Part shown: piece after piece, positions 1 to 12,273 of the stretch
How the letters are laid out: every line of letters begins with the position of its first letter
Numbering within the stretch: position 1 is the first letter of the stretch
NCBI RefSeq assembly: GCF_002127325.2
Contig: NC_035449.2
Span: forward strand, 79,088,693 to 79,152,692
Reading direction: 5' to 3'
Origin: Helianthus annuus
Lineage: Eukaryota > Streptophyta > Magnoliopsida > Asterales > Asteraceae
DNA: 64,000 bases
The notes under the pieces: model-generated
What the model was told of the DNA's origin: nothing
Seen by the model: only the letters and a program-made list of their open reading frames with translations
Databases searched by the model: none
Position numbers and translations under genes: made by a program

Positions 1-865
1 CGATGATCGATCTGTATAATGTTTCATCCATCTTCACACCTTGTTCATCCGGACAGATACCATGATTTTGTGCGAGAGGGGTTGATGCAGGACTGCAGTC
101 TGTCATGTCAAACTTATCCAGCACGTCCTTTACATACTTCGGTTGATGAATGAAAATTCCGTCGGGTAATTGTTCAACTTGTAACCCGAGGAAGAATTTC
201 ATCTCCCCCATCGAACTCATTTCAAATTTCTTCTTCATCACAACTTCAAACTCTTTGCATAACTTGTCGTTGGTGGAACCAAAAATGATATCGTCGACAT
301 AGATCTGCACAATCAGCAAGTGGCCAGCTACTTCTTTTGTGAACAAGGTGCTATCTACTGTTCCTCTTGTGAACCCGTTGTCCAGTAAGTAGGTCGAAAG
401 CGTCTCATACCAGGCTCTCGGCGCCTGGTGGAGACCGTATAAAGCTTTATCCAGCAAATACACCTTGTCTCTGTTTAGCGGATCTGCAAACCCCGGTGGT
501 TGCCCCACGTAAACTTCTTCTCGGATCTTGCCATACAGGAATGCTGATTTAACGTCGAGTTGATAGACTTTGAAATCTTTCCATGAAGCAAAGGCTAGAA
601 AAATGCGGATTGCTTCAAGCCTTGCTACCGGCGCATAAACCTCTTCATAGTCTATACCCTCCTGCTGGCTGAAGCCCTGGACCACGAGACGTGCTTTGTT
701 CCTAACCACGACTCCTCTATCATCACGTTTACATTTAAACACCCATTTTGTTTTTATCAGCTTCTGATTCTTCGGCAGATCGACCAGTCTCCAGACGCCC
801 AGTTTCTCAAATTGTTGCAGCTCTTCCTGCATTGCATTAACCCAGCTGTCTTCAGTCAACGCTTC
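1..865 (-). pseudogene. copia A reverse transcriptase fragment (runs off window)
   Basis: Read on the minus strand from 865 to 1 this is one uninterrupted frame of about 288 codons encoding a Ty1/copia reverse transcriptase. Visible motifs are [69 protein letters not shown] and the catalytic IYVDDIIFG near 281-306. The reading is cut at 865/866 by the end of a gypsy LTR, just upstream of the [18 protein letters not shown] stretch. The upstream half of the same polyprotein (gag, protease, integrase) lies at 11099-16194 on the same strand, so this is the downstream half of one split copia element. The frame is clean, so the copia was probably not very old when it was split. It cannot be expressed as a complete polyprotein in this arrangement. 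Confidence 0.9.
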
Positions 866-3018
866 TGTCACACCCCCAAAATCCCACACGCGGAGTACTA
901 CCGCTTGGGAGCGTGACTGACCAGGATCAAGCCACCAATCATATTGAACATGCAATTAATATCAAGTAAAATAAAAGTAAACCATCCATTCAACACGAAA
1001 GGTGTTCAATTAAAACCATATTTTCAAAATGTAGCGGAAGCATAGTAAATAATCCAGTAGTAGTTAACAATTTTTAAGTGTCATAATAGTTCAACAGAAA
1101 AGCCACGATCCTTGTCCACAACGACCCGCTTCTCCAGTGCAAGCTCCAAGTACCTAACGATCTGCAAGGCATGTAACAGAATGATCAACAAACTAGTTGA
1201 GCGAGTTCACAGTTAATAGTTTAGTTTGGGTAATAATGTGTTCGTTCAATTAAGTCTCATATCGTATCAGTTCCATCGCGGCCTCACAGGCATGTGTGCG
1301 AAGATTAGGTTCATTAGTTCGCGACCGTAGTCTTTACCGACCAGGGTGTGTGCGAAGGCAATTGATCAGTTCGTTCGCGACCATAGTCTTTACCGACCAG
1401 GGTGTGTGCGAAGGCAGTTGAGTAGTTCGTTCGCGACCATAGTCTTTACCAACCAGGGTGTGTGCGAAGGCAGTTCGACAAGTATCATTTAAGCATGCAC
1501 AAACAATCATCCAACCCATTCCCACCCTGGGAACCCATGCCTTGGCTGTGTGAACTCACCTTGGTTTGCTCGGTATGCTAGGTTATGCACTCACAAGTAA
1601 TTAATCACGTCCTATTGTATGCACGTATAACAAATCAGTTCATGTTCGCAATGATACGCATGCAATTTAATGTTCACATAACAGTCAGTTTGCATATCGG
1701 CACAACACGTATTATTTCACATTAAATCATCAGCTAGTGCGCACGAATACAAATGTTAACATTCATCACTAAGCATGGCATGCCAAATAAATCAAACATA
1801 CATTCCAACATTCAAAATATGTTCATAATTATATATCTTTCGATCCACCCTTATCTTTCGGTATATTAGTGATCTTTCGACAAACAGTTATCACAGTTAT
1901 CCTTCGGACTGAATGTTATGTTTCGAACCAATGCCATCTTTCGACCAACTGTCATCTTTCGGTCAACCTAATTATGTTTCGGTCAATGCTATCCTTCGGT
2001 CAATGCTACTATGGTTCGGTCAAAGCTATCCTTCGGTCAAGACTACTATGGTTCGACTAACAAGCATCTTTCGACAACAACTATGTTTCGAGTAGCAAGT
2101 ATCCTTCGACACATATCAGTTACGTTTGATCACAATCAGTTACGGATATCACGCAATCAATTACAGAAACAGAAACCCTAATCATCTACAGCCGTCATCA
2201 TCCTTAACAATCATCATCGATCATGCATGTCCAAACAAATCACAACCGGTACCAAAACTTAACAGTACATTTACATAACGAGCATCATACGAGCACGATT
2301 CCTCACTACAATCGATCTATAATATTGATTAATAATCCAAACAGAATACCAAAAACCCTAATCGATAGCAGGTTTTGATCTTTGTGTTTAAACTAACCAA
2401 ACCGTGTTCACTTGTTTCGTTTTCGTTTACCATAATCAACATCACCAATAAGCAAGGATTCAAACATGAGGTCAGGCATTATGTATATATACTAATGAAT
2501 CATGTATTCGATTAACAGTTAGCAAGGATAACAATTAAATAATCATGCAATGCTTGGATACTAACCGAGGTGAATCGAAAACTAAAGCAAGCTTCGAGAG
2601 TTCCAAATTGCCGTCACTCACAGAAAGGCTCTAGGGTTGAAAGTGACTGCCGACTACATGCATTCACGTATTTAAACGTATCACAGAAATGGGCCAAGCC
2701 CATTAGAAAGGCTGGGCCGAAAGATGTCGAAGGATAGGGTCCTTGGTCGAAGGATATGTTTCGAGATCCTTCGGACCGAAAGTTGATCCTTCGAATCGAA
2801 GGATATGTTTCGAGATCCTTCGAACTGTAGGTCATGTTTCGTGGTCTAGATTAAGTGTTTTAATAATAACAATTCTAATATTATTTTCTACCACAGCAAG
2901 TAATCACATATAGGCAAAATGACAATACGTTTCATTAAAACACAACGCGTACAACTAAACAGTCAAAGTCAATGCGCATTTAATGCGAAAGTGAAAGTCA
3001 GAAACTCGAGTTGTCACA
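866..3018 (-). repeat. Gypsy 1 3' LTR (left copy)
   Basis: 2153-bp LTR, sense on the minus strand. It contains three roughly 60-bp tandem units (about 1320-1470) built on CTTCGCACACACCCTGGT...GCGAAC in sense. Two clusters of a degenerate GTCCGA / GGTCGAAAGAT motif lie at about 1845-2110 and 2700-2830. A splice-donor-like AAG|GTGAGT reads on the minus strand at 1562-1554 and an acceptor-like TTGCAG ends at 1162. A weak TATA-like TTTAAATA lies near 2670. The ORFs of about 60-70 codons here are repeated in both LTRs and look like chance. Confidence 0.93.
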
Positions 3019-3094
3019 TTATCCCCAACTTAAAAGAAATTTCGTCCCGAAATTTGGTACGCACTCACTGAGGAAGCTAGGTAAGTTACATCGT

Positions 3095-6000
3095 TCACTG
3101 GTTTTCCTGGGGTGTCACATCATCCCCCCGTTGATTTGGAATTTCGTCCCGAAATTCAGTAGTAGTAGCTTCAGCCTCAGAAGTGGATGCATTGGTCTCG
3201 AATAACTGGGGATACTTTTCTTTCATCTGGTCTTCGCGTTCCCAGGTATACTCTGGGCCACGCTGGGAGTTCCAACGAACTCGAACAAGAGGAATTCTCT
3301 TGTGTTTGAGGACCTTAACATCCCGGTCCGTGATTTCAACTGGTTCCTCGACGAACTGCAACCGCTCGTCGATAGTGAGTTCCTTAAAAGGAACTATAAG
3401 GGTCTCATCTGATAGGCATTTCTTCAGATTCGATACGTGAAATACATTGTGAACTGCACCGAGTTCAGCTGGTAGGTTTAATCTGTAGGCTACCTTGCCA
3501 ATCTTTTCTAAGATTTCGAATGGTCCGACGTACCGCGGATTCAGTTTGCCTCGTTTACCAAATCGAACCACACCCTTCCAGGGTGAAACTTTCAATAAAA
3601 CCCGGTCCCCGACCTCAAATTCCAATGGCTTTCTACGCTTGTCCGCGTAGGCTTTCTGACGGTCGCGTGCTGCCGCCATGCGTTGTCGTATCTGTGCAAT
3701 CTTTTCTGTGGCGTCCACTACAATATCTGGACCCGTAATCTGACTATCCCCCACCTCTGCCCAACAGAGAGGTGACCGGCATTTACGTCCGTACAATGCC
3801 TCGAATGGAGCGGCTTGAATGCTGGTATGGTAGCTGTTATTGTATGAAAACTCCACTAAAGGGAGGTGCTTTTCCCAGCCGTTGCCGAAATCGACGACAC
3901 ACGCTCGAAGCATGTCTTCAAGAGTTTGGATAGTTCGCTCAGACTGCCCATCCGTCTGAGGGTGATATGCTGTGCTCATGTCTAATCGTGAGCCGAAGGA
4001 TTTGTGCATCGCTTGCCAAAGCTCTGACGTGAATCGTGCATCGCGATCCGAAATAATAGAGGTGGGCACTCCGTGCCTCGAAACAACTTCTTTCAAGTAA
4101 ATGTCTGCTAAAGTAGAAAACTTATCCGTTTCTTTGATAGCCAAGAAGTGAGCAGACTTTGTGAGTCGATCAACGATCACCCAAATAGTGTCATTCCCAC
4201 GCTGGGATCTAGGTAGACCTGTAACAAAATCCATGGAAATTTCTTCCCATTTCCATTGCGGTATCTTAGGCTGCTGAAGTAGACCTGCTGGTTTCTGATA
4301 TTCAACCTTGACTCTCGCACAGGTTAAGCATTTTCCAACGTACGTAGCGATGTGAGCCTTCATACTAGGCCACCAATAAGTAGTGCTGATGTCGTGGTAC
4401 ATTTTATCCGACCCTGGATGTACCGAATAGCGAGACTTGTGAGCTTCATCCATTACAAGTTCGCGTAAACCGCCATAAAGTGGGACCCAAATACGCCCCG
4501 TTACATAGTAGGCGCCGTCTTCCTTTTGTTCCATGCGTTGCCTTGAGCCGCGTAAGGCTTCAGCTTTGACGTTTTCAGGTTTCAGTGCTTCTAACTGAGC
4601 AGCTCGTATCTGTGCAGGAAGACTGGACTGAATAGTAAGCTGTAGCGCTCGCACGCGCTTAGGTAGAGTGTCTTTCCGACTGAGGGCATCAGCCACAACA
4701 TTGGCCTTGCCTGGATGATACTTGATGGCGCATTCATAGTCGTTTAGAAGTTCAACCCATCTCCGTTGACGCATATTCAAATCCTTTTGCTTAAGAATAT
4801 GCTCGAGACTCCTGTGATCGGTGTAAATCGTGCACCTGGTACCGTACAGGTAGTGTCGCCATATCTTAAGCGCGAAAACAACAGCTCCCAGCTCTAAATC
4901 GTGCGTCGTATAGTTCCGTTCATGAACCTTGAGTTGCCGAGAAGCGTAGGCTATCACTTTATCACGTTGCATCAACACACATCCAAGACCCTGGATGGAT
5001 GCATCACAGTATACCACGAAGTCATCTGTGCCCTCTGGCAATGAAAGAATAGGTGCGCTGCAAAGCCTATCCTTTAAGTACTGAAAAGCGGTCTCTTGCG
5101 TATTACCCCATCTGTAAACGACACCTTTCTGTGTTAGCATAGTAAGTGGTTGCGCGATCTTTGAGAAGTCTTTAATAAATCGCCTGTAGTAACCTGCCAA
5201 ACCCAAGAATTGGCGTATTTCTGTCGGTGTACGCGGTGCTGGCCAGTTTCTGATCGAATCAACCTTGGATGGATCGACATGAATCCCATCCTTGTTCACC
5301 ACATGGCCTAAGAAGTGGACTTCACGAAGCCAGAAGTCGCATTTTGAAAACTTTGCGTACAGTTGCTCTTTTCGAAGAAGTTCCAAGATCAGACGTAAGT
5401 GCTGCTCGTGCTCCTCTTGACTCTTGGAGTAAATCAAAATGTCGTCGATGAAGACGATAACAAACTTATCAAGATACGGTTTGCACACCCTGTTCATAAG
5501 ATCCATGAAGACTGCAGGCGCGTTCGTAAGCCCGAATGGCATGACAAGAAACTCGTAATGACCGTAGCGAGTTCTGAAAGCGGTTTTGGAGACGTCCTCA
5601 TCCCGGACTCTCAGCTGATGATATCCTGACCTTAAATCAATCTTGGAATAGTAACACGACCCTTGCAACTGGTCGAATAGGTCATCTATGCGCGGAAGAG
5701 GATAACGGTTCTTCACTGTGACCTTGTTCAGCTCGCGATAATCGATGCACATTCTGAAAGTGCCATCCTTCTTTTTCACAAATAACACTGGAGCTCCCCA
5801 AGGCGAAGAGCTTGGACGAATAAAGCCCTTTTCCAAGAGCTCTTGTAACTGCTTCGACAGTTCTTCCAGTTCGGTTGGAGCTAAACGATACGGTGCGCGG
5901 GCTATTGGTGCTGCTCCAGGAGCTAACTCAATCTGAAACTCGACTTGACGATGAGGAGGTAAACCAGGTAAATCTTCAGGAAACACTTGAGGAAAATCAC

Positions 6001-7833
6001 GCACAACTGGTATATCCTCCAGCTTCTTTTCCTTTGCTGATGCGTCAGTGACAAGTGCCAGAATGGCAGTATGTCCCTTTCGTAAACATTTCTGCGCCTT
6101 TAAGTAAGAGATGATGCCAACCACAACACCACTCTTGTCACCTTGTACTTCGAGAGGTTCCTGTCTGGAGCGAGGAATACGAATAACTTTTTCTTTGCAT
6201 AAGATCTCCGCATGATGTTGGGATAACCAATCCATACCAATGACGACGTCGAAACTACCCAAAACTATGGGTATGAGATCAATCGAGAAAGTCTGACCCG
6301 CTAGAACAATACTACAACCCTTGACTACCTGTGCGGCTTCTACACTTTTACCATTGGCTAGTTCTACGACGTGTTTGGTGTCTAGAGGTGTTGGTGTACG
6401 TTTTAATAATTTACTCATTTTCAATGACATATAACTTGTATCTGCACCCGAATCAAATAAGACAGTAACATAAATATCGTCGAGAAGAAACTTACCCATA
6501 ACCACATTGGGATCATTCACTGCATCTCCTCGACCCAACACAAAAGCACGACCACGAGCTTCATTGCCGTTGTTGTTGTTGTTTCCCCCGTTGTTGTTGT
6601 TACCATTACCCTGATTGTTGTTATTTCCGTTGCCCTGGTTGTTGTTGTTGTTGTTGCGATTCTGGTTCAACTGAGGGCAATCGCGTTTGTAATGACCTTC
6701 AGCCCCACACTGAAAACATCCCCGATTTCCACGCTGTGGCTGCTGCTGCTGATTCTGTGGAGCTGGCGGTGGGAGTTGCTGGTTCTGGTTTACTGGTCGC
6801 GCGCTTCTACAATCTTTGGCCTCATGGCCCATCTTGTGGCATCTTTGACAGCGATCTTTCCGACACCTTCCACTGTGGTGTTTGTTGCACCTGTTACACC
6901 ACGGATGATTTCCCTGATAACCTCGTTGTCCCTGACTTCCCGATGATTGCTGACTCGGACTCTGGTAATCGTTGGTGCGACGTTGCTGAGTTTGGGACTG
7001 AACAGACACTGATCCCCTGCTGGAATCCCCATCCCATTTTCTCTTGTTGTCGCTGGGTGTAGCAGAAGTAGCAGCTGTAGTGGCAGCAGTAGCACTGATA
7101 CGCTTTGGCAGTTTGTTCTGATCCACTGCCTGATCGGTGATGCGATGAGCGAGACGCTGGATTTCCTGGATGTTGTTGAGGTTAGCTGAGGTAACGTGGC
7201 TCTGTATTTCTGGTGCCAAACCTTTGAGATACAACTCAATACGCTTGTATGGAGGGTCCACCATAGTTGGACATAACACAGCCAACTCATTTGATCTCTT
7301 GGTGTAAGCTTCGATTTCCGAACCAACCATTTTCAAGTTATACAACTCGTCCTCCAACTTGTGAATGTCTTTTCTAGTGCAGTATTCCCTCTTGATCAGT
7401 TCTTTGAAATCATTCCAGGGTGTGGCGTTAGCAGCTGCCAACCCTAAGATCTGCACTTGTGCGTTCCACCAAGTGAGCGCAATCCCTTCAAGTGTGCCAG
7501 TGGCGAACTTCACCCTGCGAGCCTCAGGGCATTCACACATTTCGAAAACCGACTCGAGCTTTTCAAACCAGTGGAGGAGTCCAACTGCTCCTTCCGTGCC
7601 ACTGAACGAGCTAGGACGACATTCCATAAAATTCTTGAAGGTGCACCCAGGTTGTTGCTGAGCGGGTTGACCTATTGTGTACGAATAGGGCAAAGTTAAG
7701 TACGAGAATTAATGTAGGATCTAAAGATCCTAGTGTCTATACTGCAGGGTATACTACCTGCTTGGGCGGCTGCAACTGCCGCAGCAACGAGAGCCTCTAG
7801 CTGGGCTTGAGTCATGGTAATTCGTGCGGCCAT
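3095..7833 (-). CDS. Gypsy 1 gag-pol polyprotein (two exons, intact)
   Basis: Self-replication polyprotein of a Ty3/gypsy chromovirus: coat, protease, reverse transcriptase/RNase H and integrase. Exon 2 alone is an uninterrupted 1532-codon frame. An upstream ATG at 7833 (MAARITMTQ...) joins it in frame if an 86-bp GT-AG intron (7757-7672) is removed, giving about 1550 aa. Approximate residues of the spliced protein: gag core 30-220; zinc knuckles [14 protein letters not shown] and [14 protein letters not shown] (the latter near 346), in an Asn/Gly/Gln-rich region; protease FDSGADTS near 429; RT with FIDDILIYS near 766; RNase H VVYCDAS near 912; integrase zinc domain near 1106; integrase Asp (SMDFVTG) near 1176, Asp (ISDRD) near 1229 and Glu (QSERT) near 1271 with 35 residues between the last two; C-terminal chromodomain-like [10 protein letters not shown] near 1511. 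All catalytic residues I can identify are present, so it is potentially active. Confidence 0.93.
7672..7757 (-). other. Predicted intron in gypsy 1 gag
   Basis: On the minus strand exon 1 ends ...CAAGCAG, followed by GTAGTATACC, and the intron ends ...CACAATAG before GTCAACCCG. Removing 86 bp joins QA-G to GQPAQQQPG with no frame change, fusing an N-terminal segment ([20 protein letters not shown]...) to the gag core. The unspliced frame would need an internal start near 7693. Related introns are predicted in gypsy 2 and gypsy 5 just before the same gag-core motif (G-C-T-F/Y-K). Prediction from sequence only. Confidence 0.7.
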
Positions 7834-8077
7834 TGATCTTCACATCAAAGGCAACATAAGTGAGAAGGGTTCGCGAATAGTGCGATGACAGAAGAGTGTA
7901 AGCACATAAGTATTCTCATGCAATAACAAGTTGTGAGCAAGGTAATGTAAGCATACTACGAGCAAAGTTCTTTGCAAATTCTAGTATATAGGCAATAAAC
8001 ATAAACCTTATTACCTAGGAAGTTGAGTCTTGCACGTGGAGCGAAGCGTCGTTGTGGATCGTTGAGAGCACTGTTCT

Positions 8078-8137
8078 GGTTATAGTCTGGTTTTAATAAA
8101 AACGTTTTTCCATATTAAAACCAAGTTCTCTATAACC
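8078..8137 (-). other. Gypsy 1 leader stem-loop next to PBS
   Basis: Inverted repeats GGTTATAG (8078-8085) and CTATAACC (8130-8137) enclose a second pair, TGGTTTTAATA with TATTAAAACCA. They form a nested two-tier stem-loop that starts a few bases after the PBS in the sense strand. The arrangement recurs in the leaders of gypsy 2, 4 and 5. Confidence 0.75.
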
Positions 8138-8140
8138 AAT

Positions 8141-8153
8141 GGCTCTGATACCA
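8141..8153 (-). promoter_or_regulatory. Gypsy 1 primer binding site (initiator tRNA-Met)
   Basis: Minus strand TGGTATCAGAGCC, three bases (GAT) after the LTR end. This is the standard plant PBS complementary to the 3' end of initiator tRNA-Met. It fixes the element's orientation and the LTR boundary. Confidence 0.95.
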
Positions 8154-8156
8154 ATC

Positions 8157-10309
8157 TGTCACACCCCCAAAATCCCACACGCGGAGTACTACCGCTTGGG
8201 AGCGTGACTGACCAGGATCAAGCCACCAATCATATTGAACATGCAATTAATATCAAGTAAAATAAAAGTAAACCATCCATTCAACACGAAAGGTGTTCAA
8301 TTAAAACCATATTTTCAAAATGTAGCGGAAGCATAGTAAATAATCCAGTAGTAGTTAACAATTTTTAAGTGTCATAATAGTTCAACAGAAAAGCCACGAT
8401 CCTTGTCCACAACGACCCGCTTCTCCAGTGCAAGCTCCAAGTACCTAACGATCTGCAAGGCATGTAACAGAATGATCAACAAACTAGTTGAGCGAGTTCA
8501 CAGTTAATAGTTTAGTTTGGGTAATAATGCGTTCGTTCAATTAAGTCTCATATCGTATCAGTTCCATCGCGGCCTCACAGGCATGTGTGCGAAGATTAGG
8601 TTCATTAGTTCGCGACCGTAGTCTTTACCGACCAGGGTGTGTGCGAAGGCAATTGATCAGTTCGTTCGCGACCATAGTCTTTACCGACCAGGGTGTGTGC
8701 GAAGGCAGTTGAGTAGTTCGTTCGCGACCATAGTCTTTACCAACCAGGGTGTGTGCGAAGGCAGTTCGACAAGTATCATTTAAGCATGCACAAACAATCA
8801 TCCAACCCATTCCCACCCTGGGAACCCATGCCTTGGCTGTGTGAACTCACCTTGGTTTGCTCGGTATGCTAGGTTATGCACTCACAAGTAATTAATCACG
8901 TCCTATTGTATGCACGTATAACAAATCAGTTCATGTTCGCAATGATACGCATGCAATTTAATGTTCACATAACAGTCAGTTTGCATATCGGCACAACACG
9001 TATTATTTCACATTAAATCATCAGCTAGTGCGCACGAATACAAATGTTAACATTCATCACTAAGCATGGCATGCCAAATAAATCAAACATACATTCCAAC
9101 ATTCAAAATATGTTCATAATTATATATCTTTCGATCCACCCTTATCTTTCGGTATATTAGTGATCTTTCGACAAACAGTTATCACAGTTATCCTTCGGAC
9201 TGAATGTTATGTTTCGAACCAATGCCATCTTTCGACCAACTGTCATCTTTCGGTCAACCTAATTATGTTTCGGTCAATGCTATCCTTCGGTCAATGCTAC
9301 TATGGTTCGGTCAAAGCTATCCTTCGGTCAAGACTACTATGGTTCGACTAACAAGCATCTTTCGACAACAACTATGTTTCGAGTAGCAAGTATCCTTCGA
9401 CACATATCAGTTACGTTTGATCACAATCAGTTACGGATATCACGCAATCAATTACAGAAACAGAAACCCTAATCATCTACAGCCGTCATCATCCTTAACA
9501 ATCATCATCGATCATGCATGTCCAAACAAATCACAACCGGTACCAAAACTTAACAGTACATTTACATAACGAGCATCATACGAGCACGATTCCTCACTAC
9601 AATCGATCTATAATATTGATTAATAATCCAAACAGAATACCAAAAACCCTAATCGATAGCAGGTTTTGATCTTTGTGTTTAAACTAACCAAACCGTGTTC
9701 ACTTGTTTCGTTTTCGTTTACCATAATCAACATCACCAATAAGCAAGGATTCAAACATGAGGTCAGGCATTATGTATATATACTAATGAATCATGTATTC
9801 GATTAACAGTTAGCAAGGATAACAATTAAATAATCATGCAATGCTTGGATACTAACCGAGGTGAATCGAAAACTAAAGCAAGCTTCGAGAGTTCCAAATT
9901 GCCGTCACTCACAGAAAGGCTCTAGGGTTGAAAGTGACTGCCGACTACATGCATTCACGTATTTAAACGTATCACAGAAATGGGCCAAGCCCATTAGAAA
10001 GGCTGGGCCGAAAGATGTCGAAGGATAGGGTCCTTGGTCGAAGGATATGTTTCGAGATCCTTCGGACCGAAAGTTGATCCTTCGAATCGAAGGATATGTT
10101 TCGAGATCCTTCGAACTGTAGGTCATGTTTCGTGGTCTAGATTAAGTGTTTTAATAATAACAATTCTAATATTATTTTCTACCACAGCAAGTAATCACAT
10201 ATAGGCAAAATGACAATACGTTTCATTAAAACACAACGCGTACAACTAAACAGTCAAAGTCAATGCGCATTTAATGCGAAAGTGAAAGTCAGAAACTCGA
10301 GTTGTCACA
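8157..10309 (-). repeat. Gypsy 1 5' LTR (right copy)
   Basis: Same 2153-bp sequence as 866-3018 at a constant offset of 7291 bp. The only difference I see is at 8530 (C versus T at 1239). Its outer edge at 10309 is followed by TTATCCCCAACTTAA, the purine-tract end of another gypsy internal region, instead of by a target duplication. Confidence 0.93.
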
Positions 10310-11098
10310 TTATCCCCAACTTAAAAGAAATTTCGTCCCGAAATTTGGTACGCACTCACTGAGGAAGCTAGGTAAGTTACATCGTTCACTGGTTTTCCTG
10401 GGGTGTCACATCATCCCCCCGTTGATTTGGAATTTCGTCCCGAAATTCAGTAGTAGTAGCTTCAGCCTCAGAAGTGGATGCATTGGTCTCGAATAACTGG
10501 GGATACTTTTCTTTCATCTGGTCTTCGCGTTCCCAGGTATACTCTGGGCCACGCTGGGAGTTCCAACGAACTCGAACAAGAGGAATTCTCTTGTGTTTGA
10601 GGACCTTAACATCCCGGTCCGTGATTTCAACTGGTTCCTCGACGAACTGCAACCGCTCGTCGATAGTGAGTTCCTTAAAAGGAACTATAAGGGTCTCATC
10701 TGATAGGCATTTCTTCAGATTCGATACGTGAAATACATTGTGAACTGCACCGAGTTCAGCTGGTAGGTTTAATCTGTAGGCTACCTTGCCAATCTTTTCT
10801 AAGATTTCGAATGGTCCGACGTACCGCGGATTCAGTTTGCCTCGTTTACCAAATCGAACCACACCCTTCCAGGGTGAAACTTTCAATAAAACCCGGTCCC
10901 CGACCTCAAATTCCAATGGCTTTCTACGCTTGTCCGCGTAGGCTTTCTGACGGTCGCGTGCTGCCGCCATGCGTTGTCGTATCTGTGCAATCTTTTCTGT
11001 GGCGTCCACTACAATATCTGGACCCGTAATCTGACTATCCCCCACCTCTGCCCAACAGAGAGGTGACCGGCATTTACGTCCGTACAATGCCTCGAATG
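10310..11098 (-). mobile_element. Truncated second copy of gypsy 1 internal 3' end
   Basis: Identical as far as I can see to 3019-3807 at the same 7291-bp offset. It covers the purine tract, the two AATTTCGGGACGAAATT palindromes (10328-10346, 10430-10448), the chromodomain-like end and the C-terminal third of integrase. Identity stops abruptly at 11098 (3807 in the full copy), where copia integrase sequence begins. The layout LTR-internal-LTR-partial internal implies a tandem of the element cut by a later deletion, or an assembly join. Confidence 0.88.
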
Positions 11099-12257
11099 TA
11101 CACGGAGAACCAAAAGGTTCCAAGAACTCAAGATTTGGCTTATAGCGATGTAACAACTCAAAACACGTCTTTTTATATTTCTTCACTGTCAAAACTCTAT
11201 TTAAAGTATAGCAAGCTGCTGACACTGCTTCACTCCAGAAGAAAATTGGAAGCTTGGAATCGGCCAACATTGTACGTGCAGTCTCGATCAGGGTTCTATT
11301 CTTTCGTTCAGCTACACCGTTCTGTTGTGGTGTGTATGGTGCACTGAATTCATGTAGTATCCCCTTCTCATTGCAGAACTCGTACATTTTGTTATTCTTG
11401 AACTCCGTTCCGTTATCACTTCGTATTCTTCTGATCGGCAGCTTGTACACTGTTTCCATCTTTGGGAACAAAACCAACAAGGCATCGAATGTTTCGTCCT
11501 TCTTTTCCAAACAAACAACCCACGAAAACCTTGTATAATCATCTGTAACCACCAAACAGTAAGAGTCTCCACTGATGCTTTTGACGTTGACCGGCTCAAA
11601 GAGATCCATATGCAATCTCTCGAGAGGTAACCGGATTGTGTTGATCATCTTTAGCGGATGAGACTTCCTTACTTGTTTACCTTTCTTACATGCAACACAA
11701 TCGTTAGATAAATGAAAATTTTTAACATTCACACCTTCTACCAAATCGTTGTGCACCAGAAAGTTCATTTTACGAATGTGTATATGACCCATTTTTCTGT
11801 GCCACATAATCGACTCTTTTTCAGTTGCTTTAGCTTTTGTTACAAAACACTGTTTTTGTGGAGTTGTTGGTGTTGCAGCGCTCATGTCTAAGATGTAAAG
11901 ATCATTAACCCTAGGGGCGCGCAACAGAACCAACTCGTCAGGGACTTTAAACCCTGGTTTTAAAACCAAACATTCTGTTTTCGTAAAGTGTACGCTAAAG
12001 TCTTTGTCGCAGATTTGCGAAATACTTAACAAATTGTTCGTCAATTCAACAGTATAATTCACTTTGTCAAAAGATATGATGCCGTTCGAGAGCATTCCCT
12101 GACCAACAATCCTTCCTCCTTGGTTACCAGCAAATTCAACGTAACTTCCATTAATCGCTTTGACATCGTATAATAGAGCTAAGGATCCCGTCATATGCCG
12201 TGACGCACCGCTATCCATTATCCATCTTGAGAGCACAGACTTGGGCAGCTCCTGCAA
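10386..12257 (-). pseudogene. Chimeric ORF: copia A protease-integrase fused in frame to gypsy integrase C-terminus
   Basis: A 623-codon open frame. Residues 1-387 are copia: protease active site IMDSGASRHM (Asp 15), integrase zinc-binding WHRKMGH...CVACKKG (about 152-192), and integrase core Asp 218 (HMDLFEP), Asp 281 (IRSDNGTEF) and Glu 317 (NGVAERKN), with 35 residues between the last two. At residue 387-388 (base 11098/11099) it becomes gypsy sequence [19 protein letters not shown] and continues through the gypsy integrase C-terminus and chromodomain-like end. The junction preserves the frame, probably by chance. It has no reverse transcriptase. The frame begins after a frame change relative to the upstream copia ORF, so it is unlikely to be made as a functional polyprotein, though it is not itself interrupted. 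Confidence 0.88.
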
Positions 12258-12273
12258 TCAATTCACAAACACA

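Larger units (their letters stand above)
866..10309 (-). mobile_element. Gypsy 1: Ty3/gypsy chromovirus, apparently complete, inserted in copia A
   Basis: LTR (866-3018), internal region (3019-8156), LTR (8157-10309), transcribed on the minus strand. Both LTRs are 2153 bp and begin/end TGTGACA...TGTGACA in the sense direction; I see one difference (T at 1239, C at 8530). The PBS lies at 8141-8153 and a purine-rich stretch at 3019-3033. The spliced gag-pol (3095-7833) is intact. Domain order PR-RT-RH-INT-chromodomain-like and the PBS type place it among chromoviruses; the Tekay/Del group is likely but is inferred. Near-identical LTRs mean very recent insertion or recent recombination. Oddity: a 5-bp target duplication cannot be shown. 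The left flank is gcttc, but the right LTR runs directly into another copy of the element's own 3' internal region (10310-11098), so a single simple insertion does not explain the structure. Confidence 0.9.

Noticed and set aside
1334..2095. ORFs of about 60 codons inside the gypsy 1 LTR, repeated exactly in the other LTR
   Set aside because: They fall in low-complexity tandem repeats and are duplicated only because the LTR is; no protein motif.
6790..7326. 178-codon minus-strand ORF overlapping gag
   Set aside because: It lies in a shifted frame of the gypsy 1 gag coding region and encodes no recognisable domain.
8141..8153. tRNA gene at TGGTATCAGAGCC sites
   Set aside because: Only the 13-nt primer binding complement is present; there is no tRNA cloverleaf.
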